A stretch of 64,000 nt of DNA, from positions 100,177,381 to 100,241,380 of the forward strand of contig JALJCS010000001.1 in assembly GCA_023055355.1 (NCBI GenBank), in the 5' to 3' direction. Position 1 is the stretch's first letter. Each line of letters opens with the position of its first letter. Source of the DNA: Agelaius tricolor (taxonomy: Eukaryota > Chordata > Aves > Passeriformes > Icteridae). Below, piece after piece: positions 25,081-38,722 of the stretch. The notes beneath the pieces are model-generated. The model saw only the letters and a list, made by a program, of their open reading frames with translations, was not told where the DNA came from and ran no database searches. The position numbers and the translations under genes were made by a program.

Positions 25081-28000
25081 TGAAAATCAGTGTATAACTT
25101 TGGCTTTATGGAGGCCCATAATAGAAGAGTGTCTGCTCTTAACACCCTGTTAGGACACTTAGAGTACCTAAAAATTTTCTGTCCAGGCTCATTCAGGCCA
25201 CTTCAGCAATTTGTTTATTTTTACTGTTGATTGCAGAGGCTGCCAAACACTCTCAGGTGGTGAATTGCAACATTACATATAAGCTGGTAGGGAGCAGGAG
25301 AGTCTATGAGCCAGGCCTGGATCACACACTATGGAGTTCCCTACCTTTCAGGATAATAAACACTAACTCTCCCAGTCTGCCGGGATTCCCACTCTGCAAA
25401 TACTGATATAAAATGCTTTTCATTAGGGCTAACACTATAAAGAAGAGACTATAACTGGTACCTGGTAAACCCCGGTTGTGCATGATTTCATTTGTTGCTA
25501 ATTAGAGACAGCTTAATCTAAAGTTAATTTTTGTCAGTTAGAAATGTTAATTCTGATAAATTGATACATTTTTCAGTGCTTGAATCTTGACCTAAAGTAT
25601 CTACATGGTTAATACAACCATGCATCTCTCTGAAATGAAATAGTTAATCACAGGGTAGTTTAGTAGTGAAATAATTTCTAATATTTCCAAATGCAATATA
25701 TGTCTAGCTGCATTTATAATATATAAGTGGAAAATTGGACATCAAAATCAAGAAATAAAGAACCTCATCTGTAAGCAAAACCTGATTTTACATACACAGC
25801 AACAAGCATTGTGGCCCTTTTTTATACTTCCACAATTTCCTTAATGACTTACATTCATAAAATTTAATCTTGTTGAAAGGCCTATGTAAAATTTGGACTA
25901 TTCATGACGAAATGCAGCCCATTTCACATCATAGAAGATTGCTTTTTTTCCATGAACACCTCATACTTTTTGCTTCTACAACCTGATGAAAGTAATCTAT
26001 CTTGTTTAAAAAAAACCAAAAACACTTCCTAAAAGATGGTCTGTGAATATGCATTTACATCTACAAACTAAATGTATTATATTTACCTCGCTTTTCTTTT
26101 TTGCAGTTTATACTTACGAATCTTGTGCAGCATTCATTTTCCAAATAATACATTTCAGCTCAAATATATCACTGAACAAAAAAAGTAGGAGAGACATTTC
26201 TAATACACTAAGAAATATACATCTGGCTATTTAGGTAGGTTCTGCTGAAGCACATCCAAATGACATTATAAATTATATTATGCCTTTTGATATTCAAATA
26301 GGCAATAAGCATCCTGTACATTCATGTATGTTTAAGATTGCAGCTAAAATGTGTATAAACATACCATCATAAAGCAGTTTATTTTTTCTTTAAAAATAGT
26401 TGGTTATAGCTTAGCAAAATGTTCTTAGCTGTTCATGTTGGATGCTTTGATTTAGATGGGTTCAAGTACAAAATGCACATGAAATTATTATGAGAATCTT
26501 AATTTCTTTGACAGAGCAATTTTGTTCTGATGGGGGAAAACACAGCACATGTGTTATCAAAAGCAGACTGCAACAAAACACTTAATGAGTCTGGTCCAGA
26601 TAAAGATGAGTACAGAACTTTAATCAGTTTAGATGACAACAGTAAGCTTTAAGTTCTGTGCAACTCTGTATTTATGAATGTATTCTGTAATCAGAAGTCT
26701 GCTCTGTTCTATTCCTTTGTGTGTTCAAAGCAATAAGTATCTGTCAAAAACCAATTTTTTTTATAATGTAATGAACTGGTTACATTGTGTGGCCATTAGG
26801 CTTCACAAATCAATAAATCTGAAGTCTGGCAAGTGGGAGTGTTATTTAATGTTTCTGCCTTGTATTATTGACTTCAGGTGAGTTGTTCATTCTTTGTGAA
26901 AGCAGATTTGTAAGATGACCAGCACTTTGGCAATGATGCCTCTCATTTCTCCAAAAATCAGTTATTCTTACCTGTACTGAAGAGGGCCTGAAGGGATTAT
27001 GATGGCAAGGCCTTACTTTCTTGCTTACTGATGGCGTCAAAGGGGGAGACACAAAGTTGGTGAAGCTTGGAGGTGAAGAGATAACTCTCTTAAGTGGTGT
27101 TATGGCTTAATATGAAAGATCAGTTATGCATTTCCAGTTTTAGCTGGGTTACAAATGGTGCATTACCCTTCTCTTCAGTTTCCATAGCCCTTTGCTTGTG
27201 ACAGCACAAGTAATGCTTAACACAATTAATATGTTAATGCTAATTCTTATCATAAATAGAAAACTTTTATTTGGCAATAATATGTTTGTACCTTCTATTC
27301 TTAAGCAATACAGTGGAGAACTAAATGTCCTCTTTTAAGAAGTTACCTTTAGCTACGTATGCCCTGACTCACTTTCTCTTGCCATATTTATAGTGGATCT
27401 TAATGTGGTTCAACTGAATTAGGCATTCATAGACCATTTTGGAAGAGTTGAGCAGAGGATATAGTTGTTTCAGCAGTTGTGGCTGAATTATAAGAGAGAT
27501 TATGTGTCTGCCTACTTCTTTTTTTTTGTCTACTGGGATGTTTCTGAGAATGTTACCAGAAGGGACCAAGAACAGGCTGTTTGAATATCACTATGAGAAG
27601 CTGGCACATAAATTTTGCCTAAGTCATAATTAGAGAAATGTGACAATAGATCCAAGGTCAAAAGGCTTAAGGTTATGAAGGATTAAAAGACATAAACCTT
27701 AAAGAGTCTGAAAGCAAAATACTTTTTTCTTTTTCCAATTGATACTTATATGTGTAAAACTGAAATACAGCAGGATGTCTCTTGGTCCTGAGTATTAATA
27801 CCAGCCACTACCTCAGGATTTGCACTAATTGGTAATAGAAGGTCTTTATTCTCCAGTCTACCCAGGATTTCCTGCACTAGTATATAAATTGTTCCTTCTC
27901 TTGATGTTCAAATTGAAGAGTCACTTTCTCATTAACCACATTGCTTAACCTATTTTTCTCTTAGTTTTCCCATGTAGAGGGGAGGTAACAGTTCATTTTG

Positions 28001-28590
28001 GACCATCAGAGTATGCAAAAGAAAATTAATTAGTGCTGCCTGGTAGAAGTAATATATGTTACTGATCATTGTATTTCTTCTGTCTGTAATAGGTAAGAAA
28101 AGATCCTCAATAGGAGATCATTGTAGTATTGCAATTATCTGTACAGGACTGCATTGATAGAGCTTTATTCACATGTCAAGTGGCTTCCTAATTTTCATTC
28201 ATAGGATCAGATTTATGTAAGACAATAGATGGAAGACTGTATCTGAAGACAGTTAAACATAATAATTAATTCCTATGCTCCAGTGCACTACCAAGCTGTT
28301 GCTAGCACCAGAAGAGTCTCTCTGCTCTGGGAGTGATAGCCCTCCTCAGGGAAGGGGAGACGTCATTTGAAGACTGCCTACTATGTCTCTCTTCAAACAG
28401 TTTTTTAATTTTTTTTTTGTGGCATTTTCTTGGTGAGGTGTTAGGATAATTGAACTCTCAGCATTTGTATGATTTTACCTTTTTTTCTTGATGTCTTGAG
28501 GGGAACTTACCCCCTCAAAACATGGTGGTTTAGATATGTTATTTTAACCTTTATTCTTCTCTTTAGTTCTGGTTTAACCATTCTAAAAAG

Positions 28591-28612
28591 CACAACTTAT
28601 GCATAAGTTGTG
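28591..28612. repeat. Perfect 22-bp palindrome
   Basis: The sequence cacaacttatg at 28591-28601 is followed directly by its exact reverse complement at 28602-28612. A partial repeat, tatgcataag, follows at 28613-28622. There is no loop, so it is a cruciform-type palindrome rather than a stem-loop gene. Confidence 0.85.
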
Positions 28613-30399
28613 TATGCATAAGAAAAATTCTTAAATGTTGGTTGTTGTCAGAAATATGTGTATATGTGTATTTTCTTCAAACTTTGTATCTCATATCCAC
28701 TTCACATGAGACCATTGATTCTATATGTACATAAACTGTTCTCTTATTTCTCTTTATTTTCACCTGTTCATATCCATGAGATTCAGTTACCTGGCAGATA
28801 AATAAATGGCATAAAAATAGTTTTAAGATGTGATACCAAAGCAACAATGTAGACAGTTTTGAAATTTGAAGTTTTACCAAGAGCTTCTTTCATATTTTTC
28901 CAGGCTTACAACAGTGTTTATTTGTTCACCAGGAGGAAATACTGAATATTCCTTATATGAAGTTATACTCTGCTTCTACCGATATTAATGTTTTCTTAAA
29001 CAGAAACACAATCCAAACACACAATCCTTTTCAGTGAGTTCAAAATCACTCTACCTACAAGTTATCTTGTACTGAAAGAGAAAGAAATGCTTGATAGTGG
29101 TCAGAGTGGTTTGGTAGTGGTCACATTTTGCTTGAGACTAAAAGACCTCTGAGTTGGTACCTTTTTAGGGTACTCTTTTAATTAGCATTCATATGTTCCA
29201 TGCAATCAAATTTTATTTATCATTTAGCAGAAGTCTTCCAGCTTCTTCGTCTTCATCGGTGTCATATTGCATCATTGCACTTGAAGACTATTTTGGCTTT
29301 TTCGAAATTAATTTCCTAGTATCACCTATTACCCCTAGACAATTTTTCCCATTTCTCAGGGACAAAGGCATATTACTTTTGAGATAATAGGTCAGCTTAG
29401 CCATTTTGTTTGTTGAAATTATTTCATCTCCATTTAAGGGAAGAACTGTCCAAAGCTTATTATCTAATGATTCTTCATAAAAAGGGTTTTTCTATTTTCA
29501 CACCAGCATATTCTTTCAGTGAAGATTATAGTTGAATTTTCATGTCTTACATATTTTGTACTAGCTGTTGCATAAGCTTTAGCTGGGGGCTTTTTACTGA
29601 AAAAGGAAGGCCAACTTTCTTTTCTGACATTACACAATTTTTAATAAAATTGCTTGAATGCAATTACATCTATATTAAAAATCAGTGAATTAGAGAAGCT
29701 AGATTACATAGTAAGAATGAGCTGTGCAAAAGACCACAAGCACCTTCCCTAAGGAGTGCTCATCTCTGTAGCACCAAAGAATAGAAGAGTAGAAGCCTTT
29801 CTCTTTGATATAATGTAGACTCAAAGAGAAGGTAAAGGTAACCATAACAAAAATTAAACAGCCTTGTTCAGGTGCAGCAAATATGCAGTTGGTACATGAA
29901 CCTGAGGCAATGCAGTCAGAAGCAGGAGAAAGCAACTGTATTCAGTCTTGAAGGTGGATTACTGGGTTTAGAAACACAGGGTATTTATCAGCAGTGAAAT
30001 CTCAACGAATTCACCTAACAGACAAAAAAGCCCACAATATGCACTATGAAGCCTTATGATCCAACAGACAAAAACACAAGTACAGTATACATGTTGTATT
30101 CTTCTATATACAAACTTGTTGTCCTGAAACTCAAATTAGAACACAAGGTTTTTGTAGGACTTGGTGCGTTCTGCCAGGATCAATTGTGTAACAATCTGTT
30201 CTTCCAATACCGTCATGATCATGAACAGCAATTATGACTATGGTAATGATTATAATAAAAGTTCAATTTTGTTGTAACTTCAAAACTCTGCCTAAATGTT
30301 AGTGCTAATTATTTCAGTATCTTTATGTTATTCCCATTCTTGCATGTGTGAAATGGAGGTGTCACAGTCTATCAGTTGGCTGTCACAGCACAGTGATGT

Positions 30400-30445
30400 A
30401 TTGTGTTTACACCAGTGAAGTCCCCATGAAGTCAATGGGATTTCA
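30400..30445 (+). repeat. Possible ancient amniote interspersed-repeat trace
   Basis: The phrases tttacaccagtgaagtcccc and atgaagtcaatggga resemble a pattern common in old interspersed repeats of turtles, crocodiles and birds ('tttacaccag ... gaagtcaatgg'). Only about 45 bases are recognisable, so the family is not named. Confidence 0.4.
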
Positions 30446-30989
30446 AAGATATGATTAAAAGCAGAATTTATACTTTCCTTTAAAGATCCTTTCTGGGAAC
30501 ACATATCTTTAAAGTCATGATTCATAAAATATATATGTTGAAGAAAAGCATTCCATTGAAATAAATGATCCTTGGGTGTATGCTGCCTGTAGTATGCTTG
30601 GCAATATATGCATTAGAAAGAGTCCCATTAGCCAATCTACTAAAGGATCATAAACTTGACAGTTGGACTAGCAGAGCTGGAGTAAATGAAGCATAAACCA
30701 AGCTAAGTAGAATGTAACATAAACAGTATCTGTTTCACCTAATGTAGGTATTACCATTTTCAGCTACTAATATGCTTATACAAAAACATTGGGTTTGGGG
30801 TTTTTTTTAGATTCTGTAAAATGTATGCAAAAAAACTGTATACCAATATTAAGCAAAGAAATTGCATCTTCAGTGCAAAGTAAGTAGTATTTGGGAAGGC
30901 AAAGGGTATTTGTTTTCCTTATTTTCTTCAATTCTACTAGTACCCCCATAGCAAAAAGAGAAAAGAGATTCTTTTTTATAAGCACACAC

Positions 30990-31272
30990 AGTGAGTGACA
31001 AAACAAGGGGAAATGGCTTCAATCTGAAAGAGGGCAGGTGTAGATTAGATACAAGGTAAAAATTCACTATGACTGTGGTGAGGCACTGGAGGAGGATGCC
31101 CAGACAATTCATGGATGCCCCATCTGTAGAAGTGTTCAAGGCCAGGTTGAAGGGGGTTTTGAGCAACCTGATCTACTGAAAGGGCCATGGCAATGAGATT
31201 GGATTTAGATGATCTGTAAGGTCACTTCCAACCCAACTCAATCTATGAATCTATGAATCTATGATTCTATGA
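30990..31272 (+). mobile_element. CR1 LINE 3' end, sense, with 8-bp tail repeats
   Basis: The segment follows the CR1 3' region closely: 'aaatggcttcaatctgaaag', then 'gtagattagatacaagg', 'gtggtgaggcactggaggag', 'gaagtgttcaaggccaggtt', 'gagcaacctgatctactg' and 'gtcacttccaacccaact'. It ends in four imperfect copies of the CR1 tail octamer, atctatga or attctatg, at 31241-31272. The intact 3' tail and missing 5' part are the normal result of truncated target-primed insertion. It lies tail to tail with the next CR1. Confidence 0.9.
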
Positions 31273-31289
31273 TAAAAAAATATTGTTGA

Positions 31290-32800
31290 CTTCCTCAGAT
31301 CGGAAGGGCCCCTAAGGATTATTGATTCCAGCTCCCTGCTCCTTACAAAACTACTTAAAATTAAACTATACACTTAAGAGCATCATCCAGATAGTCCTTG
31401 AACTTTGGCACTTTGGTGCCATGACCACTCTCCTGGGGAACCTGTTCCAGTGACTTACCACCCTCTCAGTGAAGTAACTTTTTCTAATGTTCTATCTGAA
31501 TTTCCCTTGATGCAGCTCAGCTCATTCCATTTTCTCATGTCCAATTGCTGGTCACCAGTGAGAGAGCAGGATCTCCCATTACATTGTTTCCCTTGAGAAT
31601 GAGGTCACTCTTCAGCGTTCTTTTCTCCGAGATGAACAAACCAAGTGACCTCAGACACGCCTTTTAAGTCTTGCCATCGAGGCCTTTCACCATCTTAGTC
31701 AATCTCCTTTGAGCACTGTAACACTTTGCAGCCTTCTTTTACTGACACCCCTCAAAACTGCATGCAGTACTTGAGATGTGTCTGTTCCACTACAGAGTAG
31801 AGTGAGACAATCACTTCCCTCAGCTGGCTCACAATGCTGTGCCTAATGCACCCCAAGTTGTCCCCTTTGGCTGCCAGAGTACACTGGTGGCTTGTATTTG
31901 ACTTGCCATGAACTCAAACCCTCAGATTTCTCTCAAACAGAGTGGTTCTCCAGCCTCTCATCCCCCAGTTTGTATACATAACCACAATTCAAGGTGAAGA
32001 CTCTGGAACTTGCTCTTGTTAAATTTCATATGGTTGGTGCTTGCCCAGCTCTCTGGTCTATCTCGATCTCTCTATAAAGCCTCTCTGCCCCCGAAGGAGT
32101 CCACAGCTCCTTCTAGTTTGGTGTCATCAGCAAATTCACATTAATGTGTATTTAATTTCTGTGTCCAAATCTTTTATAAAAATGTCGAAGAACACTGGCC
32201 TTCAAACTGAGCCCCGAGGAACCCACTGGCAACTGGCTGCCAGCCTGATGCAAACCCATTTAATACCCCTCTGAGCCAACTGCTCAGCCAACGTGTTATG
32301 GATTTCTCTGTGCTCTGTACATTTTATCCAGAAGGATACTCTGGGAAATAGTACTGAAAACTTTGCTATAAGCCAAATGTACCACATCTACTCTCTTTTC
32401 TTGGTGGCTGACCTAGTACTAAAAGGACATTAAATTGGTTAAGCAAAACTTTTTCCTCATGAACCCATGCTATCTGTGGCCAGTGAGGGTGTTATCTTTC
32501 AAATGCTTTACAATCATTCCCAAAACAAGCTCCTCCCTAATTTTATCAGTCACTGAAGTGAGACTGATAGGCCTGTAATTTACAGGACCTTCTTTCTTTC
32601 CCTACTTGAAAACTGGAACAATATTTGCCAGCTTCCAGTCAGCTGGGGCTTCTCTAGACTCCCAAGATCATTGACAACTAATGAAGAGAGATCCTGTGAT
32701 GACACTGGCCATATCTTTCAGTACTCTGGGATGAGTCCCATCAGGGCCCAGAGATTTATGTACATACACCTGCAGCAGCAAATTTCAAAAAATTTCAGGG
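31290..32800 (-). mobile_element. Long antisense CR1 LINE with reverse transcriptase remnant
   Basis: This is the longest CR1 in the window. Read on the minus strand, its 5' part near 32760-32720 encodes a KSLGPDGTHPRVLK-like stretch. Near 32584-32560 it encodes a recognisable N-Y-R-P-I-S motif of non-LTR reverse transcriptase, and near 32480-32450 the segment before the catalytic region. The low-coordinate end (31290-31620) holds the 3' region typical of CR1. Stops and frameshifts break it into pieces, and the endonuclease domain is not recognisable. Its divergence suggests an old copy. Confidence 0.85.
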
Positions 32801-34257
32801 TCAGCTGGAGTTTATAATGTATTCCCAAAGCTGACACACCTCTTTTTGTCTGTGGTTTGTTTTATTTTTCCTAAAGAAATGGCCATCAAGGGACTCCTGC
32901 AAGACACTTCAGGAGTCAAAGTAATTTGAGGTTTCCATCTACCTTGTTTTCATCTACTCTTCTCCTTGGTCTCCTTTTCTCTTTCCCTCTCTGAACACTT
33001 TTACTATTTGGTCACTTTGCAGCAACTAGAAAACCTGAAAATTGATGTTGAATTGCTGGGGGTTATGAAATATGTTTCATTGATTTCAAATAAAATGTCA
33101 GACATAAAATGCAGCATTCATTTTTATAATTGTCACTTCTGAGGGTTGCAACTGAAGTTGGTAAGAAATACCAAAATTTGACCTTACTGAAATAGAAGAT
33201 GATAAAGAGACATGACAACATTTCCATGGAATAAGTACGCTAAAGTTAATTTTTGGGAAGTGAAGGTATGGTTTTTAAAGCAATTGGCTTTTTAGAAATA
33301 TATTTTTAAGGGGATAAAAGGTAGTAAGTGCAAGAATTTTGAAAAAGAGTGAAGAGATTATTAAAACTGCAAGGCACAATACATATTTTCACGCTTGTGA
33401 ATTGAATATGCTCAGTCGAAAGTAAAATCACCATTCTTGAAAAATCACCTGTAATACTTGACAGTTGGTTAGTTGTTCCCTTGACAACTGCTCTGGTAAA
33501 TCAAGGGTGTAAATGAGGCTGCTATTTCAGTGTTTTGCAGGACTCTTTTATTTTATGTCTTTAATATCAATACTTTTTTAGTAAAGGGATTTTTGCAGGG
33601 ATTTTTTTCCTATGTTTAACTGTTAAGCTGGGCTATCATTTTTCAGATGTAGGGAGAAAAATAGCAAGTAGTTCTAATTGTAGTCCTCCAATTGTGGCAT
33701 TATAAAATGGACAATAGTGTAGCTAATTTCTAATAATTTTTCAGAAGACCAGAAACCCTGCACTGATAGCAGTGTGAGGTCTTTGTTCAGAAACAGTTTT
33801 ACTGTGATTATTTAGCTTGGATAAAAACAAAAGTTCTCTTTATAATGCCTGGAGTTATTCATACCTGCTGATACGACATTTTAATTTTGCTATACTTCTC
33901 CTTAATCTGTTAGAAATATGGCTGCATCTTCAGCATTATATAGAAAATATAATTGCTATAAACTAAACTTTCTTAAGTATGTTTACATAACCATGAATGC
34001 ACCATTTTTACTTGATTACATTGCATAGTTATACTGCATAAAAACAGTTAAAAGTCTTCCAGAAGTTCCAGTCTCTGGACCTATTCTCATCCGTATTGTC
34101 AAATATGTAATCAGTTTAAGACACTTTACTATGTTTCCCTTGATATAACTGGAAGCTGAAGCAATCATGCTATCAATTAGAGCTCAAGTCAGTCTTTCCA
34201 ATTATTAGAAGAGACATTAGTAGGGATTGTGCATTCATGCTTTCTACTGTGCTCCTT

Positions 34258-34273
34258 TAGTGCCACCTGGTGA
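34258..34273 (-). promoter_or_regulatory. Candidate CTCF-binding motif
   Basis: On the minus strand the 16-mer reads TCACCAGGTGGCACTA. Written against the consensus CCASYAGRKGGCRSYR, 15 of 16 positions agree and only the first base differs. CTCF sites anchor chromatin loops and occur in long introns. A 16-base match by eye may be chance in 64 kb, so this is a candidate only. Confidence 0.35.
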
Positions 34274-37200
34274 CTAGCTAGACAGGGAAAAAAGTATGAT
34301 TTTATTTCCAGCTGGAGAAATCTATGATAATTTAAGCTAAAACATTTACTTGAGCAAGATCATACCAGATTTAGAGGTGCCCCAATCTTGGGTATCTTAA
34401 GAGGATTTATTTGACTACCAGTTCCAGACCTAAAGTAATCCAATGGTCATGAGTGTGTGGGGTACACATTGCACTTTGTTAGAAATCCAGTGTTCATGCA
34501 CATAATTAATCAACATGCAACTATTAATGACACAATCTATAACCACTGTTTTGCACCTGTTGACTCTCATGAGTCTTTTGCAAAAAAATAGTAAATTTTT
34601 TGTGATTCTTGTTCTTTATATAAAATCCACAGCAACTATGAAAAAGAATCATGATTTTCTAAGCCTAGAGCAAATAGGAAGGCTGAACATCTTCTCATTT
34701 CAAATTTGTGGAAATAAATATTTGAATTCATCAGGCCTATATCTTAGCATCTCCAGGAACAGGCTGGGCTTCACATGGCTCTAGACCTGTTAAGGTTACT
34801 GTGCATAACCTTACCCATATGTCCTCCACATATACACATTTCCTATAACTACTTCTCACACACCCAATTCTTTACTTCTCTGTGAATCCTTTTTATATGG
34901 TTATGAGTGTGATATGAATGAATCACAATTCTGCTGCCTGACAAAATCATACTGCAAGAGGAATCATGTTGCATTCTCTCCTGTCACTGTCTCTGGAGGG
35001 AAAAATATGCTGGCTTTAAGTGCAGCCAGAATGTGCCACTGAGATGCAAGGCAGATGGACTGAAATGCCTTCAGCATCTAAACGAGTGAAAAAGCACCAC
35101 TGAACTAAAAATATTTCAAAATTTAAAGATGTCAGTGATTAGCCACTTTCATCTCAGGTGTTCTTAATGTGAGGTCAGTATCTCATAATATGAGGTTAAT
35201 TAGAAAAATAAAGAAAAAATGTCAAGAGAATAAATCATCAGTTTCATTTTCTCTTTTCTAATGGATTTCAATCTTCTGTGAGGTGTGTGAAATAATACAA
35301 CTGCATTTATTCAATTGCAAGATTAAGACAGATTTAAACATAGATTATAAGAAAACTATAACCAGGTTATAGAGCAACATTGATGGTATTTTAGTTCAAG
35401 TAATTTCTGTGACACAATATTTCAAGTCCCTTCTTTTTTCCACCATTGTTTTAAAAAACTAATATTATTATATTTTGCATGTGTCTATGTTGCAGCACTT
35501 TCTGGAATTAAATTCTATAATAAAGACTGAGACAGCATTTGTGGTCCAATTGCCATTTTTTCATATTTTTATAATATTCTAAGAAATCTGTCTTTTGGAC
35601 TGTAACTTTCATGGTGTGTCTCTTTCTAAAAGCTATTCTAGGCATATTTAAGTAATCTAGCAAATTCAAACAATTCTAATTCTGTGGTAACATAAGTATG
35701 AAAAATATCCATTTTGTTCACATTTCAAATGACAGGTTTTCCTTCCCATGACAAGACAGAGAAAAATTCCAAGTATTAATTCATTGGAAATCTTTACACA
35801 GAAAGAAGCAAATGCTGAAGAAAACAGTGGTAGCATGCATTGAGTGCATTCCAAACCTGCACTCCAGAATACAGGGCAGCAGGTTTCTGCTTGTAGACCC
35901 TGCTTTTATTCTCACAACTCAGTCACAAATCTATTGGCAGACATCAAACAAATCTGTTCTGCTCCTTGAGATTTCATTGCTGCATATTAAAAAAAAAGGG
36001 AAGCACCTCTATGTCCTTTATGAACTTATGATCTAATGATCAAAATCACTGTATAATAAGCTGTCGTTTATGGATACTGAGAGGTTTTATTTGGATTTTC
36101 TTTTTTTCCCCTCATATAGTTATTTAAAGATAGAATGGATTACCAGGTATGCCTGAGTAGGGATGACTGTGTTATTATCTAAATGAATTTATGATACTTG
36201 GGCTTGTCTAAATAAAGGTTCCTAAAGTAAAGAACTTGTCAGTATTAAACAGTCTTTAAGGCTTATTTTAGTTGCACCTATGTTTAATATTCCACTTTTT
36301 TCCTACAGTAAAGGACCAAAACAATATAAGTTATGTGTAGAAAACAGTGAGGATGTGTGTAACCAGGCATTTGCAATGGAAGTTTACTATGCTGAATGGA
36401 TGGCTAATTACTTGAAGATGGTCACACTGACACAGACCTCAATGTTCTTTTATTTTTCATTAGATGAGCATTCCTATTAATTAATTTTGCCACTTCACTT
36501 AAACTTTTGTTCTTTTTGGGCTGGACCATTGTAACATATGGTATAAGAGGTTATTTAGAAAAAGAAACATGCAGACTTCAGAAATCTTTCTGAAAAGAAG
36601 GGACAAGGCAGGGGCAGAGGGTGGGCTTTGATATGAGTGTGTTAGGTCTCTACTACAGTATCCATTCAGAGTAGAAAGCATCAAGGAAAGGCTATGAGTT
36701 TGTTTCCCCCAAGAGAGAATCTTAAATGACCTGATTTTCTATTATCTGAGAAAGTTATCTTTATACACTCTGACTTACTGAGACAATTCACAGCAACTGA
36801 AATATGAGAAGGAATAATAAATCAAATTCAAAGAATATTTTATATTTCAAGAATTGGTTGGAAAACAGAACAGTGAAAGCATTTTCTCAAAAATTTTCCT
36901 TATTTCAAGTATCTAAAAGGAAATCACCAACTATCTGTCAATATCTCCATTGTTTATTAAGGAGAAACTTCTGTTTATTGAATTCATTATTTATAATGAA
37001 ATTGTGCAAATCAGATGGTCTTCAAAACAACAGGCACTGTTTCTAGCTCCATTATTTAAAATCAAAATATTATGCTAACTTTAGACTTTTCAAGAAGGAG
37101 TGCAATTGAAAAATACCTTAACAACAGGACTCTTTTTAGCCTGAAATTATAAATAAAAATGAGTATTTTTCAAACTCATTTAAATAGTCTAGGGGTCTAG

Positions 37201-38722
37201 ATCACATTTCAGAGGGTGATAATAGAAAATGCCATTCAAATATCCCAGATTTTTAAAGAAAGATTCAAAAATAAGAAATGTGTTGCATACTTAAGAGGTA
37301 GAAATAATTTAGCACATTTCAACCCCATGCATTGGAGTACAGTGGAAAGTCAATGAATTAGTATTGACTGATTTAGCTGTGAACCAGCAGTGATATAACC
37401 AGTGGAAAGGTGGGATTTATTAATATGTAAGCATCAGGTGCTGATGTGGATGTTCTGGCTGTAAGGTGAGTGAGTAAATGCACTGGTTTTGCACTACTCA
37501 CTCAGAAATCACTGCAGTGAATTTCTAAATATTCATTGGGGCCTATACTATAAAATACTAAATCCATTTATGTCAATACAATGTTCCCAGCAACTTCTGA
37601 GATTTCATAATGAATCTAGAGAGAGAAGGATGAAATAGTAAGACTTTAGAAACAGAAGCAGAGGCACAAAGCTCAAGGCATCACCTGGAATAAATCACCA
37701 GGTGGTGATATATAAAAAGGTACCATTTGAGACTATGGTACATCTTGATGTGTTTTCTCCAGGAGTAAATTTGTCCTTATCAATGCTGAAGTAGTTTCCA
37801 TGATTAGTAATGCTTCTAATGTACAGATCATAATGGGCTTTAAAATATTTTAACTCTTTCATATGTATATTGCATAACATAAAACTTCATCTATCCCAAC
37901 AAAAAACAATTTCTGAGATTCCTATTATTGTCCTTTACCATTTATTCAGCTAAAAGAAATGGAAAATTTGGTAGTCCATATAAATATGTTAATTTTTTTT
38001 AGAAACTTTTTTAAAGTTCATTGTGTAGCACTTGTGAAATATTACATAAAAATGTAACATTGTTGTTAGAAGCTGTACCCCAGAAACCTAATTATGGTGA
38101 TTTGGCTGAAATTCTCCATGTTTTATTGAATTTTCAGTAGTATTTACTACACAAATTCCCTTAATCTTACAATCTTCTTTATCTCTGAGGCTCAGTACCA
38201 GAGTTTGCACTAACACAGTTTCCAAGTAGTGATAACTGCCTCGCAGCGTAATTTTTCTGCTCAGAGGTATGCAGCCTTTCATTTCTTATTCCATTTATGT
38301 TCCCTCTGTAGGTCAGGAAAAAGAAATTTCAACCCAGGCTGTTCAGCATCATTCAATGTTGATGTCACTTGTCCAACAATCAGAGGATACTAGGGAGATT
38401 GTATGTCAACCACAGTTAGCACTTAAAATTTATCAATACTCACTTAAATATTTAAAGATTTTTTCTTCTTTTCTCTGTATATATTTCAAACACTAGTCAA
38501 GAATAGCAAGAAAGGAAACAGAAGAGGGATGTTAGTTGATGAAACTTGCATCTTTTGTCTCCTGGGTAATTCAATAGCTATGAAACTGAAATTAGTAGTG
38601 TCCAAAGATTTTCATACTTTTTGGAAGTATGAACATTCTTTCACTTTACCTTTGCCATGTGAGGTTTGAATACTCCGTGACCAACAGGATAAGCAGCAAT
38701 GGGATCTCCTGTTTCCTTACAG

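Larger units (their letters stand above)
6229..38722 (+). other. EYS: EYS intron of about 32.5 kb
   Basis: The intron runs from donor gtaaga at 6229 to acceptor ttccttacag at 38713-38722. The flanking exons encode adjacent parts of the same laminin-G domain with compatible phase 2 ends, so no exon seems to be missing. It contains LTR pieces (11753-11925; 17180-18256 with a nested insertion; 21492-22834), CR1 pieces (11665-11752, 24785-25080, 30990-31272, 31290-32800), microsatellites and short hairpins. The long gaps between these (6229-11664, 12016-16650, 18257-19960, 25081-28590 and 32801-38722) are AT-rich sequence in which I see no gene, apart from a CTCF-like motif at 34258-34273. Confidence 0.8.

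Noticed and set aside
37674..37720. Inverted caccaggtggtg motif suggesting a CTCF site or hairpin
   Set aside because: The core GGC is GGT, and the arms are only 6 to 9 bases.
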